Shown in pieces: positions 1-8,644 of a stretch of 64,000 nt of DNA (positions within the stretch are counted from its first letter, which is position 1; every line of letters starts with the position of its first letter). The notes under the pieces are model-generated. The model was not told the origin of the DNA. It searched no databases and saw nothing but the letters and a program-made list of their open reading frames with translations. The DNA comes from Nodosilinea sp. FACHB-131 (lineage in GTDB: Bacteria > Cyanobacteriota > Cyanobacteriia > Phormidesmidales > Phormidesmidaceae): positions 44,170 through 108,169 of the forward strand of contig NZ_JACJOF010000040.1 in the NCBI RefSeq assembly GCF_014695395.1. Reading direction: 5' to 3'. The translations under genes were made by a program, and so were the position numbers.

Positions 1-239
1 TGGAGTTTAAGGCAGTGCTGTTGCTGTGGATCGAGCAGTTTGAGGATTGCTTTGATGCTGATTTGGATAGGCGATCGCTGGCGCGACGACAGCTCTATGT
101 GGCCATGACTAGGGCACAGGATGAGTTGCATCTGATAACTGGGGGGACGGGAGTAGTTACTCAGGCATTAGAGAAAACCGATGCGATTGAAATAGTCAAA
201 GGAAAAAACTTCTCTCTGATCTCGAAAGGAATTAAATAG
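1..239 (+). CDS. UvrD/Rep-type helicase, C-terminal end (partial)
   Basis: The reading frame is open from the left edge of the window (frame starting at base 3), so this is the tail of a gene that begins outside it. The translation opens with EFKAV, which matches superfamily I helicase motif V (G-L-E-F-x-x-V), and contains RRQLYVAMTRAQDELHL, a clear motif VI (LYVAxTRA). These motifs bind ATP and couple it to strand translocation. It stops one base before the NucS-like gene, so the two are likely co-transcribed. Helicase subgroup cannot be decided from this fragment. A dead fragment of a similar helicase lies at 13.6 kb. Confidence 0.8.
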   Translation, partial: EFKAVLLLWIEQFEDCFDADLDRRSLARRQLYVAMTRAQDELHLITGGTGVVTQALEKTDAIEIVKGKNFSLISKGIK

Positions 240-240
240 G

Positions 241-1224
241 TTGGCTCTCATCAAGATTGGGGATAAGTGGCAGTTTGGCAACGAATTTGAGCTTGAGGAA
301 ATAGTTTGGAAAAATCTACCAAGGTTGCTGAACTTAAAGCCTTTCAAACGGCAGTTTCAAATTCGAGGTCAAATCTGTGACATTCTTGCCCTTGACGACC
401 AGCAGCGATTGGTTGTCATTGAGCTGAAGAATGTAGAGGATCGCTATGTAGCTCAGCAACTCACGCGCTACTACAATGCGCTAAAGGAATATGCTTCATT
501 TGAAGAGGTTGATCTAGAACAACCAATTCGCTTGATTGCGATCACTCCCAGTTTTCACCAGGACACGCTGACCGACTGTAAATACAGTGTTCTAGATATA
601 GAGTTGATGAGCTTTCAGCTTGAGGCCAAGGCTGACTGTTTGTATCTAGAGTTAATAGGGGCTAGGGAAGGGACAATCACTCCTTTATTGATCCAGCAAG
701 AGTCAATTTCTCTGCAAACTGCAATTCCCATCCCTGAGCCACCCCGCAAGCTGCTGAACTGGCTAAGCCATGCCTCTGACGCTGAGTTCAATGCCACCAT
801 GATGCTGCGCGAGAAAGTTTTAGGATTTGACAAGCGTATAAAGGAGATTATCGAGCCACAGCGAATTGTTTATGGTAGAGGGATAACAAAACCTTGCTGT
901 GAACTTAAGAAGACAGGAGCTTTTGGGTTTACCGATAGTGAGCTAGCACGATTTTTTTGGCTTCCCCATCCAGGTGGAAAGCCTCCTGTCTTAAGAATGA
1001 TGATAGGCACAGATAAGTCTGAGCAATCAGTAACAGGGTTGCTTTATTGCCCAAAATCATCTCGCTCTAAAGACCTATGGAGATTTCCAGGATTAAATCA
1101 TGGGATAGGGAATTACAGTAAGATTCCAGACGTGTATAAGCCATTTCTTGATAAAGAGATGAATTGCTCTCTTTCGAATCTCGTAGACCTTGCCTTACAA
1201 ACTTGGCAACAGAGATTCCAATGA
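241..1224 (+). CDS. NucS-like PD-(D/E)XK nuclease family protein
   Basis: A 327-residue protein read from a TTG start one base after the helicase stop. Residues 39-80 hold a PD-(D/E)XK core: GQICDILA with Asp47, then VVIELKN with Glu61 and Lys63, followed by a QQLTRYY helix typical of the NucS/RecB-like nuclease fold. The C-terminal half (about 150-327) is not recognised and may bind DNA or a partner. A close relative is encoded at 15.3-16.3 kb on the other strand with the same ELKNVEDRYV block. The gene overlaps the GIY-YIG gene by 4 bases (ATGA). Role inferred: DNA repair or defence nuclease working with the helicase and GIY-YIG protein; substrate unknown. Confidence 0.7.
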   Translation: MALIKIGDKWQFGNEFELEEIVWKNLPRLLNLKPFKRQFQIRGQICDILALDDQQRLVVIELKNVEDRYVAQQLTRYYNALKEYASFEEVDLEQPIRLIAITPSFHQDTLTDCKYSVLDIELMSFQLEAKADCLYLELIGAREGTITPLLIQQESISLQTAIPIPEPPRKLLNWLSHASDAEFNATMMLREKVLGFDKRIKEIIEPQRIVYGRGITKPCCELKKTGAFGFTDSELARFFWLPHPGGKPPVLRMMIGTDKSEQSVTGLLYCPKSSRSKDLWRFPGLNHGIGNYSKIPDVYKPFLDKEMNCSLSNLVDLALQTWQQRFQ

Positions 1225-2012
1225 GTTCAGGTATCACATTAACTTCTCTTCCTAAGCTGCCCCTGTGCGATCGCAAGCAGTTGCCCGAGTACCCTGCCAT
1301 TTATTTTGTCCTAGATGCCAACCAGCGAGTTCTTTATATTGGGCAGGCAAACAATCTACGTACTCGCTGGCAAGGACAGACCCACCATCGCCTTAATCAG
1401 CTTCAGGACTACCATCGCAAGTCTCCAGTGTTTCTGACCTGGATTGATTACACCAATCGCCCTGAACAGTTAGACGAGGATGAAGCCTTATTTATTGAGC
1501 AATTTCACCCGCTGCTAAACCAGACGAGAGTACCTGCCAAGAAATTGATGCCGGCTGAGGTAATGCTACAGAGAAACCTGCAACGGATAGCGGATCGGGT
1601 CGTGGTATTTGGTATTGAACCACCCCAAAAAGGTTCTCTGCTAACCATTCAGATCAAGTATCGGTTTATGTTCCAGTCAAGACCTGTCAACTTCTTAAGA
1701 AACACGTTCAAAGCAAATACGAAAACGCCAAATAATCTACGCTGGGTAGAATTTAGACGTAGTAAATTCGGGGCTTGCTGGCGAACTAAGTGCAATGGTG
1801 TCAGTCTCATGCTGATGCCTTGGAGCAGTACCCATGGGTTTGAGATAGACGAAAGGCGTTTACAAATTTGTCAAATTGCTGGAGTATCCATGCCTGGGCT
1901 CACTCAACCAGCCCTGAGTGAGTTGCTACAAATTGAGCCACTTTTGCCAACAATCCATCCCAATCTAGAACCTGCTGAAAAGGACCCAATACCCTTATTT
2001 TGGAGCCGATAG
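1221..2012 (+). CDS. GIY-YIG nuclease-domain protein
   Basis: The ATG overlaps the stop of the NucS-like gene (ATGA), which indicates translational coupling, so I chose this start over a longer reading frame that runs back into the upstream gene. The 263-residue product has an N-terminal GIY-YIG domain: AIYFV at 26-30 and [13 protein letters not shown] at 38-50, with the Arg of the family's catalytic helix. GIY-YIG domains cut DNA with one metal ion. A conserved Glu in [11 protein letters not shown] (about residue 90) fits the family pattern of an E after the first helices. The C-terminal two thirds is unrecognised. The protein could be a repair, recombination or defence nuclease. Confidence 0.75.
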   Translation: MSSGITLTSLPKLPLCDRKQLPEYPAIYFVLDANQRVLYIGQANNLRTRWQGQTHHRLNQLQDYHRKSPVFLTWIDYTNRPEQLDEDEALFIEQFHPLLNQTRVPAKKLMPAEVMLQRNLQRIADRVVVFGIEPPQKGSLLTIQIKYRFMFQSRPVNFLRNTFKANTKTPNNLRWVEFRRSKFGACWRTKCNGVSLMLMPWSSTHGFEIDERRLQICQIAGVSMPGLTQPALSELLQIEPLLPTIHPNLEPAEKDPIPLFWSR

Positions 2013-2061
2013 TCCTTCTTACGAGAAAGGGCATCCTCAGTTTATTAAAGGCAGAAGGCCC

Positions 2062-2568
2062 ATGTCCCAACCTCTCAAACCCGTCATCATCTACACCGAT
2101 GGAGCCTGCACCGGCAACCCTGGCCCTGGCGGCTATGGAACAGTGCTGCTTTATGGTGAACACCGCAAGGAGCTGTCTGGCGGCTACCGACTGACCACAA
2201 ACAACCGTATGGAGATGATGGCGGCGATTGCTGGCCTTCAGGCCCTAAAGCACAAATGCGCTGTAACCATCTACTCAGATTCTAAGTACGTCGTCGAGGC
2301 CATGATGAAGGGCTGGGCGGTACGCTGGCGGTCCAAGGGGTGGATGCGTACCAAAACAGAGAGAGCCGTCAATGCCGACCTTTGGCAGCAGCTACTTAGT
2401 CTCTGTGAACAACACCAAGTCGAGTTTCAGTGGGTCAAGGGCCACAGCGGCAATGTGGAAAATGAACGGTGCGATCGCCTGGCGGTGGCTGCTGCTCGGC
2501 AACCCGATCTACCGATTGATGAAAGCTATGAGGTTCAACCAATGAGCCAGCAAAGCGCCTTATTCTGA
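2062..2568 (+). CDS. rnhA: ribonuclease HI
   Basis: RNase HI cuts the RNA strand of RNA:DNA hybrids, removing primers and R-loops in the cytoplasm. The 168-residue protein has the complete catalytic set: Asp13 in [14 protein letters not shown], Glu51 in NRMEMMA, Asp73 in YSDSKYV and Asp138 in ENERCDRLA, plus the flexible-loop His in VKGHSGN. Length is close to E. coli RNase HI (155) with a short tail. It begins about 50 bases after the GIY-YIG gene, and no terminator is obvious between them. Confidence 0.96.
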   Translation: MSQPLKPVIIYTDGACTGNPGPGGYGTVLLYGEHRKELSGGYRLTTNNRMEMMAAIAGLQALKHKCAVTIYSDSKYVVEAMMKGWAVRWRSKGWMRTKTERAVNADLWQQLLSLCEQHQVEFQWVKGHSGNVENERCDRLAVAAARQPDLPIDESYEVQPMSQQSALF

Positions 2569-2597
2569 ATAGAGCTTTTGCCAGAGGACCGCAAACT

Positions 2598-3143
2598 ATG
2601 TCCATCGCTACGGCAGAGAATGGCTGGGTCAATACTGCTGATGGTCAGACTCCAGAGGTCATTGCCAGGGCACGACAAATCCTTGACGGCACTATCTACG
2701 CATCTCTCTCTACTTGCTCCCCTGAAGGTTTGCCCTGGGTCTCCCCACTCTTCTTCACCTACGATTCTGATTGGAACCTGTACTGGTCTTCAGCAATGGT
2801 GGCCCAGCACTCCCAAAACCTCTATGCCAACCAGGGCCGGGCAGCGATCGCCATCTACAGTACAGACCGGGAAGAGGGCAAAGGACAGGGGCTCTATTTC
2901 TCTGGCACTGCGGCTGAAGTAGCAGCGGAGGATGTGGAACGCGTCATTCCCCTGCTGCTAAAACGAGCGACTAAGGGCCAACAGCGAGCGCCTGCTGATT
3001 ACCTTGCCCCATCCCCTCGGCGGCTCTATCGGTTCCAGCCTCAAGATGTATGGATCACAGGAGAGAGAATAGCTTTGAGCGAGACAATCCTGATAGATAC
3101 GAAAATCAAGCTTGACCTGATCAGCCTTACTCAGTCTGCTTAA
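2598..3143 (+). CDS. pyridoxamine 5'-phosphate oxidase-family flavoprotein
   Basis: A 181-residue protein of the split-barrel FMN-binding fold (PPOX family). The N-terminal part ARQILDGTIYASLSTCSP followed by LPWVSPLFFTYD is the typical first two strands of the barrel, and LYWSSAMVAQHSQNL the next strand and helix. Such proteins bind FMN or a related cofactor such as heme or F420; many in this group have no known substrate. It starts about 30 bases after rnhA and is probably in the same transcript. It is too divergent to be called PdxH. Confidence 0.8.
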   Translation: MSIATAENGWVNTADGQTPEVIARARQILDGTIYASLSTCSPEGLPWVSPLFFTYDSDWNLYWSSAMVAQHSQNLYANQGRAAIAIYSTDREEGKGQGLYFSGTAAEVAAEDVERVIPLLLKRATKGQQRAPADYLAPSPRRLYRFQPQDVWITGERIALSETILIDTKIKLDLISLTQSA

Positions 3144-3221
3144 CCCCCTACACCGAATCGTTCCCCCACCCGCAACGCTCACAGTCCCAATGGACGCTTG
3201 CAGGCTCGGTCTGAGCTATTA

Positions 3222-4013
3222 TCAGCTTGCCCAGTGGTAGGCGGCGGTGAGCGTGATGGTGTCCTGAGAGGTGACGGGCTGGTTAGGGTCGGGAAACTCC
3301 TGAGAAGCCCAGTCTTCCAAGTCAGCCAGCGCCTGGGGGTAGATGTTGTTGGGCACTCTCCACATATTGCTGTACACGCGGTCGCGGTAGGATCCCATAA
3401 GACTATCCACTGTACTCTCGCGGGACAGCTCAGCAACCTCCGCTGTCTCTAGCGTTGCCCCCTGCTCCTGCAATCGGCCTAAAACATCCTCTGTCACACC
3501 CCCCGTGAAGCCAGAGTCGTAGCCATAGCTCGCTAGAATTTGCCGCCACTGTCGCCCAAGGGCATCGCGGGTAGCGGTCTTGTTGGTGGGGTGGTGAAAA
3601 TAGATGAACACTCCAGCGGGCTTCAGCACCCGGCGCAGCTCATCCATCGCCTTTTGCCAGTCAGCGATTAGATGCAGGATGTGGGGGGCGATCGCTACAT
3701 CAAAAGCATTGGCTTCGAAGGGTAAATCGGTCGCGTCAGCATTGATCAACGTCAGCCGGTGGGCCTTGCTCTCAAGCTTTTGCCTGAGCTTGTCCATCAT
3801 CGCCTCTGAAATATCAACCCCGGTATAGGCATAGCCCCGCTCGACTATGGGCAGAGCAATGCGCCCGGTGCCGATTCCTGGTTCGAAGAAGGTGGTGTCG
3901 GGGGTAGCCTGCCCCAGCCTTAAAATCTCAGCTGTAAGCCGTTCAGACACCTCTGGAGCTAGGGTGCGGGTATTGTCGTAGAAGTCAGCGGCTCGGTCAA
4001 AGGAAATGGCCAT
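3222..4013 (-). CDS. class I SAM-dependent methyltransferase
   Basis: A 263-residue methyltransferase with a Rossmann fold. Motif I is FFEPGIGTGRIALP near residue 43, an acidic residue after GYAYTGVDIS closes motif II, and NADATDLPFEANAFD is the usual post-II region (Methyltransf_11 type). The ATG at 4013 was preferred to an in-frame TTG one codon upstream. The arrangement resembles UbiE/small-molecule methyltransferases, but the substrate cannot be read from sequence. It is convergent with the PPOX gene and divergent from the AEC transporter gene. Confidence 0.87.
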   Translation of the reverse strand: MAISFDRAADFYDNTRTLAPEVSERLTAEILRLGQATPDTTFFEPGIGTGRIALPIVERGYAYTGVDISEAMMDKLRQKLESKAHRLTLINADATDLPFEANAFDVAIAPHILHLIADWQKAMDELRRVLKPAGVFIYFHHPTNKTATRDALGRQWRQILASYGYDSGFTGGVTEDVLGRLQEQGATLETAEVAELSRESTVDSLMGSYRDRVYSNMWRVPNNIYPQALADLEDWASQEFPDPNQPVTSQDTITLTAAYHWAS

Positions 4014-4089
4014 CAATTCTTCCTGGGGCAGTTCTAGCTCTTAAGCTACCAGCCGCAGGCCACCCCCAAGGCTCACCATCATCGATTTA

Positions 4090-4998
4090 ATGCCGATGCT
4101 AATTCAACTCCTGCCCATGATCCTGGTGGCTTGCCTGGGGTTTGGGCTGAGGCGGGCTGGGGTGCTGCACTCTGGCGATGTCAAGACCATTGGTAAGCTC
4201 CTGACTACGCTGGTGCTTCCAGCCGTGATTCTGCGGGCGCTGGCCACCGCCACCTTTGCCCTAGAACTCATCTACCTGCCCCTGTCTGCCTTGGTAGTGG
4301 TGGTCGGCCTGACAGCGATCGCCTTTGTTGGCGTTTGGTGGTTCAAGTGGGACAAGCCCAAGGCTGGGGCTTTGATGACTACCTTTCCCACATTTGAGGG
4401 CGGTGCAGTGGGGTATCCCATCATGCTGCTCACCTTTGGCGATGTGGGCCTCAGTCGAATTGTGTTGTTCGACCTAGCCCAGGCCATCTATCTATTCACG
4501 GTGGTCTACTGCCTCTCCGCCTGGTTTGGCCAAGCTGGGGTCACAGCTCGGGCGGTGGTCCTGAAGCTGGCCCAAACACCTTTCTTCTGGGCCATTGTGC
4601 TGGGTTTAATACTCAACGCTCTAGGTTGGATGAATGAGATGCTGATGGGCCTGCTGGACATTGCCGAGGGGAGCTTTTTGCTGCTGGTGCTCCTGCTACT
4701 GGGAATGGAGTTTCAGGTTCAACTTGCCTCTGTGGGGCGCTATGCCCTCCTGGTGCTGGCCAAGATTGGCTGCGGGTTGGGTTTGGGCTGGGCAGTTACC
4801 CAAGCATTTGGGCTTCAGGGCGTGGAGCAAGCCGCTGTCCTCGCTGGAGCAGCCCTACCCCCTAGCCTGCTAACCCTGCTCTTTGCCCAAGAGAACGATC
4901 TCGATACCCGCTTTGTTATCAGCTTTATCTCCGCTGCGGTGCCCCTCTACCTGGCGATAGTCACTCCCCTCATAGCTCATCTAGCCCTCTCTCCCTAG
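4090..4998 (+). CDS. AEC-family (auxin efflux carrier-type) transporter
   Basis: A 302-residue very hydrophobic protein with about ten membrane spans in two five-helix halves. The N-terminal segment RRAGVLHSGDVKTIGKL with VLPAVILRAL matches the AEC family signature (a gap after the first helix, then a conserved N/G-P-like helix break). Members of this family export small organic acids or auxin-like compounds in exchange for ions. Divergently transcribed from the methyltransferase gene, with a 76-base gap that must hold both promoters. Substrate unknown. Confidence 0.85.
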   Translation: MPMLIQLLPMILVACLGFGLRRAGVLHSGDVKTIGKLLTTLVLPAVILRALATATFALELIYLPLSALVVVVGLTAIAFVGVWWFKWDKPKAGALMTTFPTFEGGAVGYPIMLLTFGDVGLSRIVLFDLAQAIYLFTVVYCLSAWFGQAGVTARAVVLKLAQTPFFWAIVLGLILNALGWMNEMLMGLLDIAEGSFLLLVLLLLGMEFQVQLASVGRYALLVLAKIGCGLGLGWAVTQAFGLQGVEQAAVLAGAALPPSLLTLLFAQENDLDTRFVISFISAAVPLYLAIVTPLIAHLALSP

Positions 4999-5040
4999 TT
5001 TTGCCGGGTATCCTAAAAACGCTGGATATTGGAGTAGGGA

Positions 5041-5589
5041 ATGAAGGTTTGGCAGTGCTTGGGTTTGGCCGTTGGCCTCGGGGCGATCGCTAGCGGATGT
5101 TCTGGGACTGTGGCCATACCCCAGGATCAGGAGCCTGTCACTGGCTCAAGGGCCAGCCAAAACCTGCCCACCGCCACCGTTGTTTCCGTAGGCGATGGTG
5201 ACACGCTGCAGATGAACTACCAAGGCCAGAGCACTACAGTCCGGTTCGCCTGCATCGACGCACCAGAGACAACACAAACCCCTTGGGGGCCGGCAGCTAC
5301 CGAACGTCTGCGCCAGCTCACCCCTAGAGGTTCCACCATTCAGTTCCGCGAAGCTGACACCGACCGCTATGGCCGCATGGTGGCTGAGGTCTATGCAAAT
5401 GGCCAAAATATGAATCTACAGATGGTCAGTGAGGGTCATGCAGCGGTCTACACCCAATTCTTGAGCAGCTGCCCCGACACAGACGATGCCCTCCTGGCCG
5501 CCGAGGCTCAGGCTCAACAGCAGCAGTTGAACTTTTGGAATCAGTCCAATCCTGTAATGCCGTGGGACTATCGGCGGAACAATCGGTAA
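5041..5589 (+). CDS. thermonuclease (SNase)-family lipoprotein
   Basis: A 182-residue secreted nuclease with a lipobox ending in ASGC, so Cys20 should be lipidated and the protein anchored on the periplasmic side. The staphylococcal-nuclease core is complete: VGDGDTL (metal-binding Asp), VRFACIDAPE (catalytic Arg and Glu) and DTDRYGRMVAEV (second catalytic Arg). It hydrolyses DNA or RNA with calcium in the classic family. A relative at 24.8-25.3 kb has lost these residues. The gene stands alone between the transporter and a secreted protein. Confidence 0.9.
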   Translation: MKVWQCLGLAVGLGAIASGCSGTVAIPQDQEPVTGSRASQNLPTATVVSVGDGDTLQMNYQGQSTTVRFACIDAPETTQTPWGPAATERLRQLTPRGSTIQFREADTDRYGRMVAEVYANGQNMNLQMVSEGHAAVYTQFLSSCPDTDDALLAAEAQAQQQQLNFWNQSNPVMPWDYRRNNR

Positions 5590-5707
5590 GGCTGAATAGG
5601 GAAAAACATGGCTCCATCAAGCATTATTTAACAACCCGGATGGGTTGCCGAACCAATTGAATAAGTTAGATGTTCCTAGCATCAGAGCGCTGGTTGAGAA
5701 ATTTCCT

Positions 5708-6247
5708 ATGTTGAGTCGAATATCTCTTGCCCTATGTGTATCGCTGATGGTCGTTCCAACCTGTGCTATGCAAGCGATTGCCCAACCAGTAAAGGGCGAG
5801 AGCATTACTTCCAGAACGAAGGAAACCGTCACCTCCCAACGTTTTTCTGTGGACTATCCAGACCATTGGAGCGTTACTCAAAATGACAATGACTATGTCA
5901 TTATCTATAACCAGCGCCCTGCTGGTGTGACTACAACAGGTGCAACATCACCGTACTTGATTAAGACTGATGTATCCATTCAGCCCAACTCGCTTCGAGA
6001 CGCTATTTTGGGCATTGGTGACGAGCCAGAAGATATCCAGCGGATTGAGCTAGTAGAGATCAATGGACAATCTGGATTAAGGGTTTGGGAGGAAAGTGAG
6101 GGGTGGGACTTCCCTAATAGTCTCATCACCTACATTCCTATCGGCGATCGAGAAATCGCCTATATTGTCAGCTTTTATAGCTCTGAGAATCAGGCAGCAG
6201 AAGATGCCATTATTCAGATGCACAACACGTTAAGAGTCTTCGATTGA
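5708..6247 (+). CDS. secreted PsbP/Mog1-like hypothetical protein
   Basis: I place the start at ATG 5708, which gives MLSRISLALCVSLMV followed by an AIA-Q cleavage site, a clean signal peptide; an upstream TTG would only add a poor leader. The mature part (about 150 residues) contains QRFSVDYPDHWSV, the opening pattern of PsbP-like and lipoprotein LpqN-type folds, then strands with INGQSGLRVWEE. In cyanobacteria many such proteins sit at the membrane, but function is unknown here. No obvious operon partner. Confidence 0.65.
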   Translation: MLSRISLALCVSLMVVPTCAMQAIAQPVKGESITSRTKETVTSQRFSVDYPDHWSVTQNDNDYVIIYNQRPAGVTTTGATSPYLIKTDVSIQPNSLRDAILGIGDEPEDIQRIELVEINGQSGLRVWEESEGWDFPNSLITYIPIGDREIAYIVSFYSSENQAAEDAIIQMHNTLRVFD

Positions 6248-6318
6248 TTACAGGCGAGGGTTGAATTTTGGAAATCAGGATAATCTTGTGTGCTTTGGGA
6301 CTATGGGTGGAGTGATCG

Positions 6319-7896
6319 CTAATTTTGCTCCTGAGAGTAAATCACCTCAAAAACCTCCACTGGTTCTGCCTTGCCTTTCAAATGGATGGCTCCAACCCCT
6401 TGACAGTCGATAGTTGATTGCACCGCTGCATAGGTAGCTAGTCCTAGTAGGATTTGATTTGGCTGGGCCTGGCTCTCCAGTCGAGCAGCGACGTTGATCA
6501 CATCCCCTAGAACGGTATAATCCATCCGGCGAGCGCTGCCGATACAGCCTGCAATGACTTCCCCAGAGTTAATGCCAATGCCCAAATGGATAGGGGGAGT
6601 GGGCTGAGTTAGATTAATTTTGGCTACTTTTTGCTGAATCGCGATCGCACACTGTACTGCGTAAAGAGCGTGGTTTTCTTGGGCGAGGGGAGCGCCAAAT
6701 ACTACCATGACAGCATCGCCAATGAACTTATCAACAGTTCCTTGATACTGAAAAACGATATCGATGATCTCTTGAAAATAGCAATTGAGGGTCGCAAATA
6801 AATCCACCGCAGAACTTTTCTCTGCACGAGTAGTAAAGCCCCGCACATCACAGAAAAAGCAGGTTACGTCTCGCCGTTCCCCTTCAACGATGCTTTCAAA
6901 ATCTGCTTGGAGCATCAACTTGTCTACTAACTGTTGGGTGACAAAACGACCAAACATTCCCTGCAGGCGTTCAGCCCGTAGGCTTTCTTGTTCCCAGAAG
7001 TGTTGAACTCGTAGTAGAGGGTTTTGAAGCACTTCTCGCTGATAAGTCTGAATGCCAACTATGCCCTCTTTGACTAATTCTCGCGACCCTTCGCGTAGAG
7101 TGAAGTGCTTGTGAGTTGGCGGACGGCCTAAGTTACCCCGCTCCAAATAATCTTCTACAATGAGTCTGACCTCATCATCAATTTGCAATACCTCGAATAG
7201 CGCGCAACGTCCGTAGCGCCAGCCTCCGCCTACGCCACGGTTCTCGCACACTGGACAACCAACCTCGCGCCAGATCTCACGAGGTTTATGGCTGTCGGGG
7301 TAAATCAATAAGGTTTCTGCCAAAGTTGCAGGGGCAGGCTGTCCACAATCACCACATAGTCTTGGTAAAAGCATTTGGGATAGAACGCCCACTAAATTCT
7401 CAACTAGGTCTGGGGTGCTGTAGCCTAAAGCTCGCAGAACGTAGAGAACGTCTAATCCAACAAAGGGAGTATCTAGGCAGGCAAGTACCCAATGATCTGC
7501 TTGAGCGGCCTTCATGGCTGCCTTAGCATTGTTGAAGCCAATGAGTTGATCCGTTATCATCCCCATGCCAGGATTGGCAATAATTTTCTGATTGACAGCG
7601 TCTTCCCAAGCTTGCTCTGTACCGTCAACGTACTGAACTATCCAATCTCGGGGTAGAGCGAAGTGCATCTGCTCCAACAAATTCTGGTCGCTGGTTAGCA
7701 GGGTGATTGGAATCCCTTGTAACCAAGCTTGCTGGGCTATGACAAAAAGAGTGGTAGTTTTTCCAGTGCTGGGTTGCCCTGTCACCACAAATAATCCTGG
7801 CTCTCCTGCCAAGATGTTGAGGGTAATTGTTCTAGCAGCAATGGGTGCGATGAACTGCTCAATGGTGAAGTCAGATAGGCTTCGCTTTTCTTCCAT
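6319..7896 (-). CDS. PilB/GspE-like ATPase domain fused to class III nucleotidyl cyclase
   Basis: A 525-residue two-part protein. Residues 1-240 resemble the C-terminal half of type IV pilus/type II secretion ATPases: Walker A GQPSTGKTT (40-48), a helix NAKAAMKAAQADHWVLAC that follows the Walker B region, and the tetracysteine zinc site Cys181, Cys184, Cys214, Cys217 followed by RYGRCALFEVL. The Walker B/Asp box is degenerate (MITDQLIG instead of VGEIRD) and the His box HT is replaced by LDT, so ATP hydrolysis may be weak. Residues 340-525 are a cyclase: metal Asp350 and Asp394, Lys389 and Thr461 (YTVLGD), Arg472 (class IIIb pattern). The fusion suggests cAMP made at a pilus-like machine; that link is inference. 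Confidence 0.85.
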   Translation of the reverse strand: MEEKRSLSDFTIEQFIAPIAARTITLNILAGEPGLFVVTGQPSTGKTTTLFVIAQQAWLQGIPITLLTSDQNLLEQMHFALPRDWIVQYVDGTEQAWEDAVNQKIIANPGMGMITDQLIGFNNAKAAMKAAQADHWVLACLDTPFVGLDVLYVLRALGYSTPDLVENLVGVLSQMLLPRLCGDCGQPAPATLAETLLIYPDSHKPREIWREVGCPVCENRGVGGGWRYGRCALFEVLQIDDEVRLIVEDYLERGNLGRPPTHKHFTLREGSRELVKEGIVGIQTYQREVLQNPLLRVQHFWEQESLRAERLQGMFGRFVTQQLVDKLMLQADFESIVEGERRDVTCFFCDVRGFTTRAEKSSAVDLFATLNCYFQEIIDIVFQYQGTVDKFIGDAVMVVFGAPLAQENHALYAVQCAIAIQQKVAKINLTQPTPPIHLGIGINSGEVIAGCIGSARRMDYTVLGDVINVAARLESQAQPNQILLGLATYAAVQSTIDCQGVGAIHLKGKAEPVEVFEVIYSQEQN

Positions 7897-7962
7897 GAGA
7901 CATTCTGCCGACGGGACCCCTCCGAGATGGCTCGGATTGGCTTAGATAGGCGAGACTAACCG

Positions 7963-7979
7963 CACAACAAAATGTTGTG
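7963..7979. promoter_or_regulatory. 17-base inverted repeat, possible operator
   Basis: A perfect 7-base inverted repeat CACAACA/TGTTGTG with a 3-base AAA spacer. It lies 67 bases upstream of the ATPase-cyclase fusion gene and 200 bases from the opposite gene, in the region where that gene's promoter should be. A dimeric regulator could bind it; no regulator is identified. Confidence 0.35.
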
Positions 7980-8180
7980 TTAATCGCAGAACACTAGTTT
8001 ATAAAGAGACAGTAGCCAAAGGCTTTAGAGGGAGAGAAAGAAACGATAGATAATGTACACATCGCCTATCGGTTCTTTCTCTGAAATTGCAAAATTACCA
8101 TAGCCATCTCTTTGATGACCACTACACCAGAACCACTTAAAGCCTTACTCTACTCAAGTTATGGGCATTGAGGGGGCGCT

Positions 8181-8501
8181 ATGACCATCACAGCAGAGGA
8201 CAGAATAAAAGTCATTTGTAACTCCCTATCTCACTTCCAAGCAGTTGCTGAACCTGTTCTAGATGTGGAAATGGTCTACTTTGATCGGCCAGAGAACCAG
8301 ACGCTACGCATGGCCATCGACCACTTCAAGGAAGGCTTGGGCGTTAACTGGCGCGACCACGACCAATCGGGCCTGAGTGATGAGCTAGTGACTAGCTTTG
8401 CAATGGTGGCTCATAACCTGGAACCCAAGCCGTTGAAAGAAGCGATTCAATGGCTGCACTTCACCACTCAAGACATGCTGCTGCTGAGAGAGCGGGGATA
8501 G
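8181..8501 (+). CDS. hypothetical protein
   Basis: A 106-residue, mostly helical, soluble protein starting at ATG with no signal peptide or membrane span. It contains the segment LRMAIDHFKEGLGVNWRDHD. I recognise no family. It ends before a terminator shared with recA and has no close neighbour on its own strand, so context gives no clue. Composition is like that of the surrounding core genes, which suggests it is real. Confidence 0.6.
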   Translation: MTITAEDRIKVICNSLSHFQAVAEPVLDVEMVYFDRPENQTLRMAIDHFKEGLGVNWRDHDQSGLSDELVTSFAMVAHNLEPKPLKEAIQWLHFTTQDMLLLRERG

Positions 8502-8568
8502 ACGATGGGACAGCTGCGATCGCCCTCTCTGCCCTGGGAAATCTAGGGCTAGGTAGATGCCATTTACT

Positions 8569-8618
8569 AAAAAGCCCCCGCTGCAAGCTTTTGAGTAGCC
8601 ACAGCAGGGGTTTTCTTT
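8569..8618. terminator. bidirectional intrinsic terminator between recA and the 106-residue gene
   Basis: An inverted repeat CCCCGCTG ... CAGCAGGGG (one bulged A) with A-rich flank on the left and TTTTCTTT on the right. The A/T flanks let it act for both converging genes: the 106-residue gene on + and recA on -. The loop is about 16 bases. Confidence 0.7.
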
Positions 8619-8644
8619 AAGCAGAGAACTGGGGATAAACGCCT

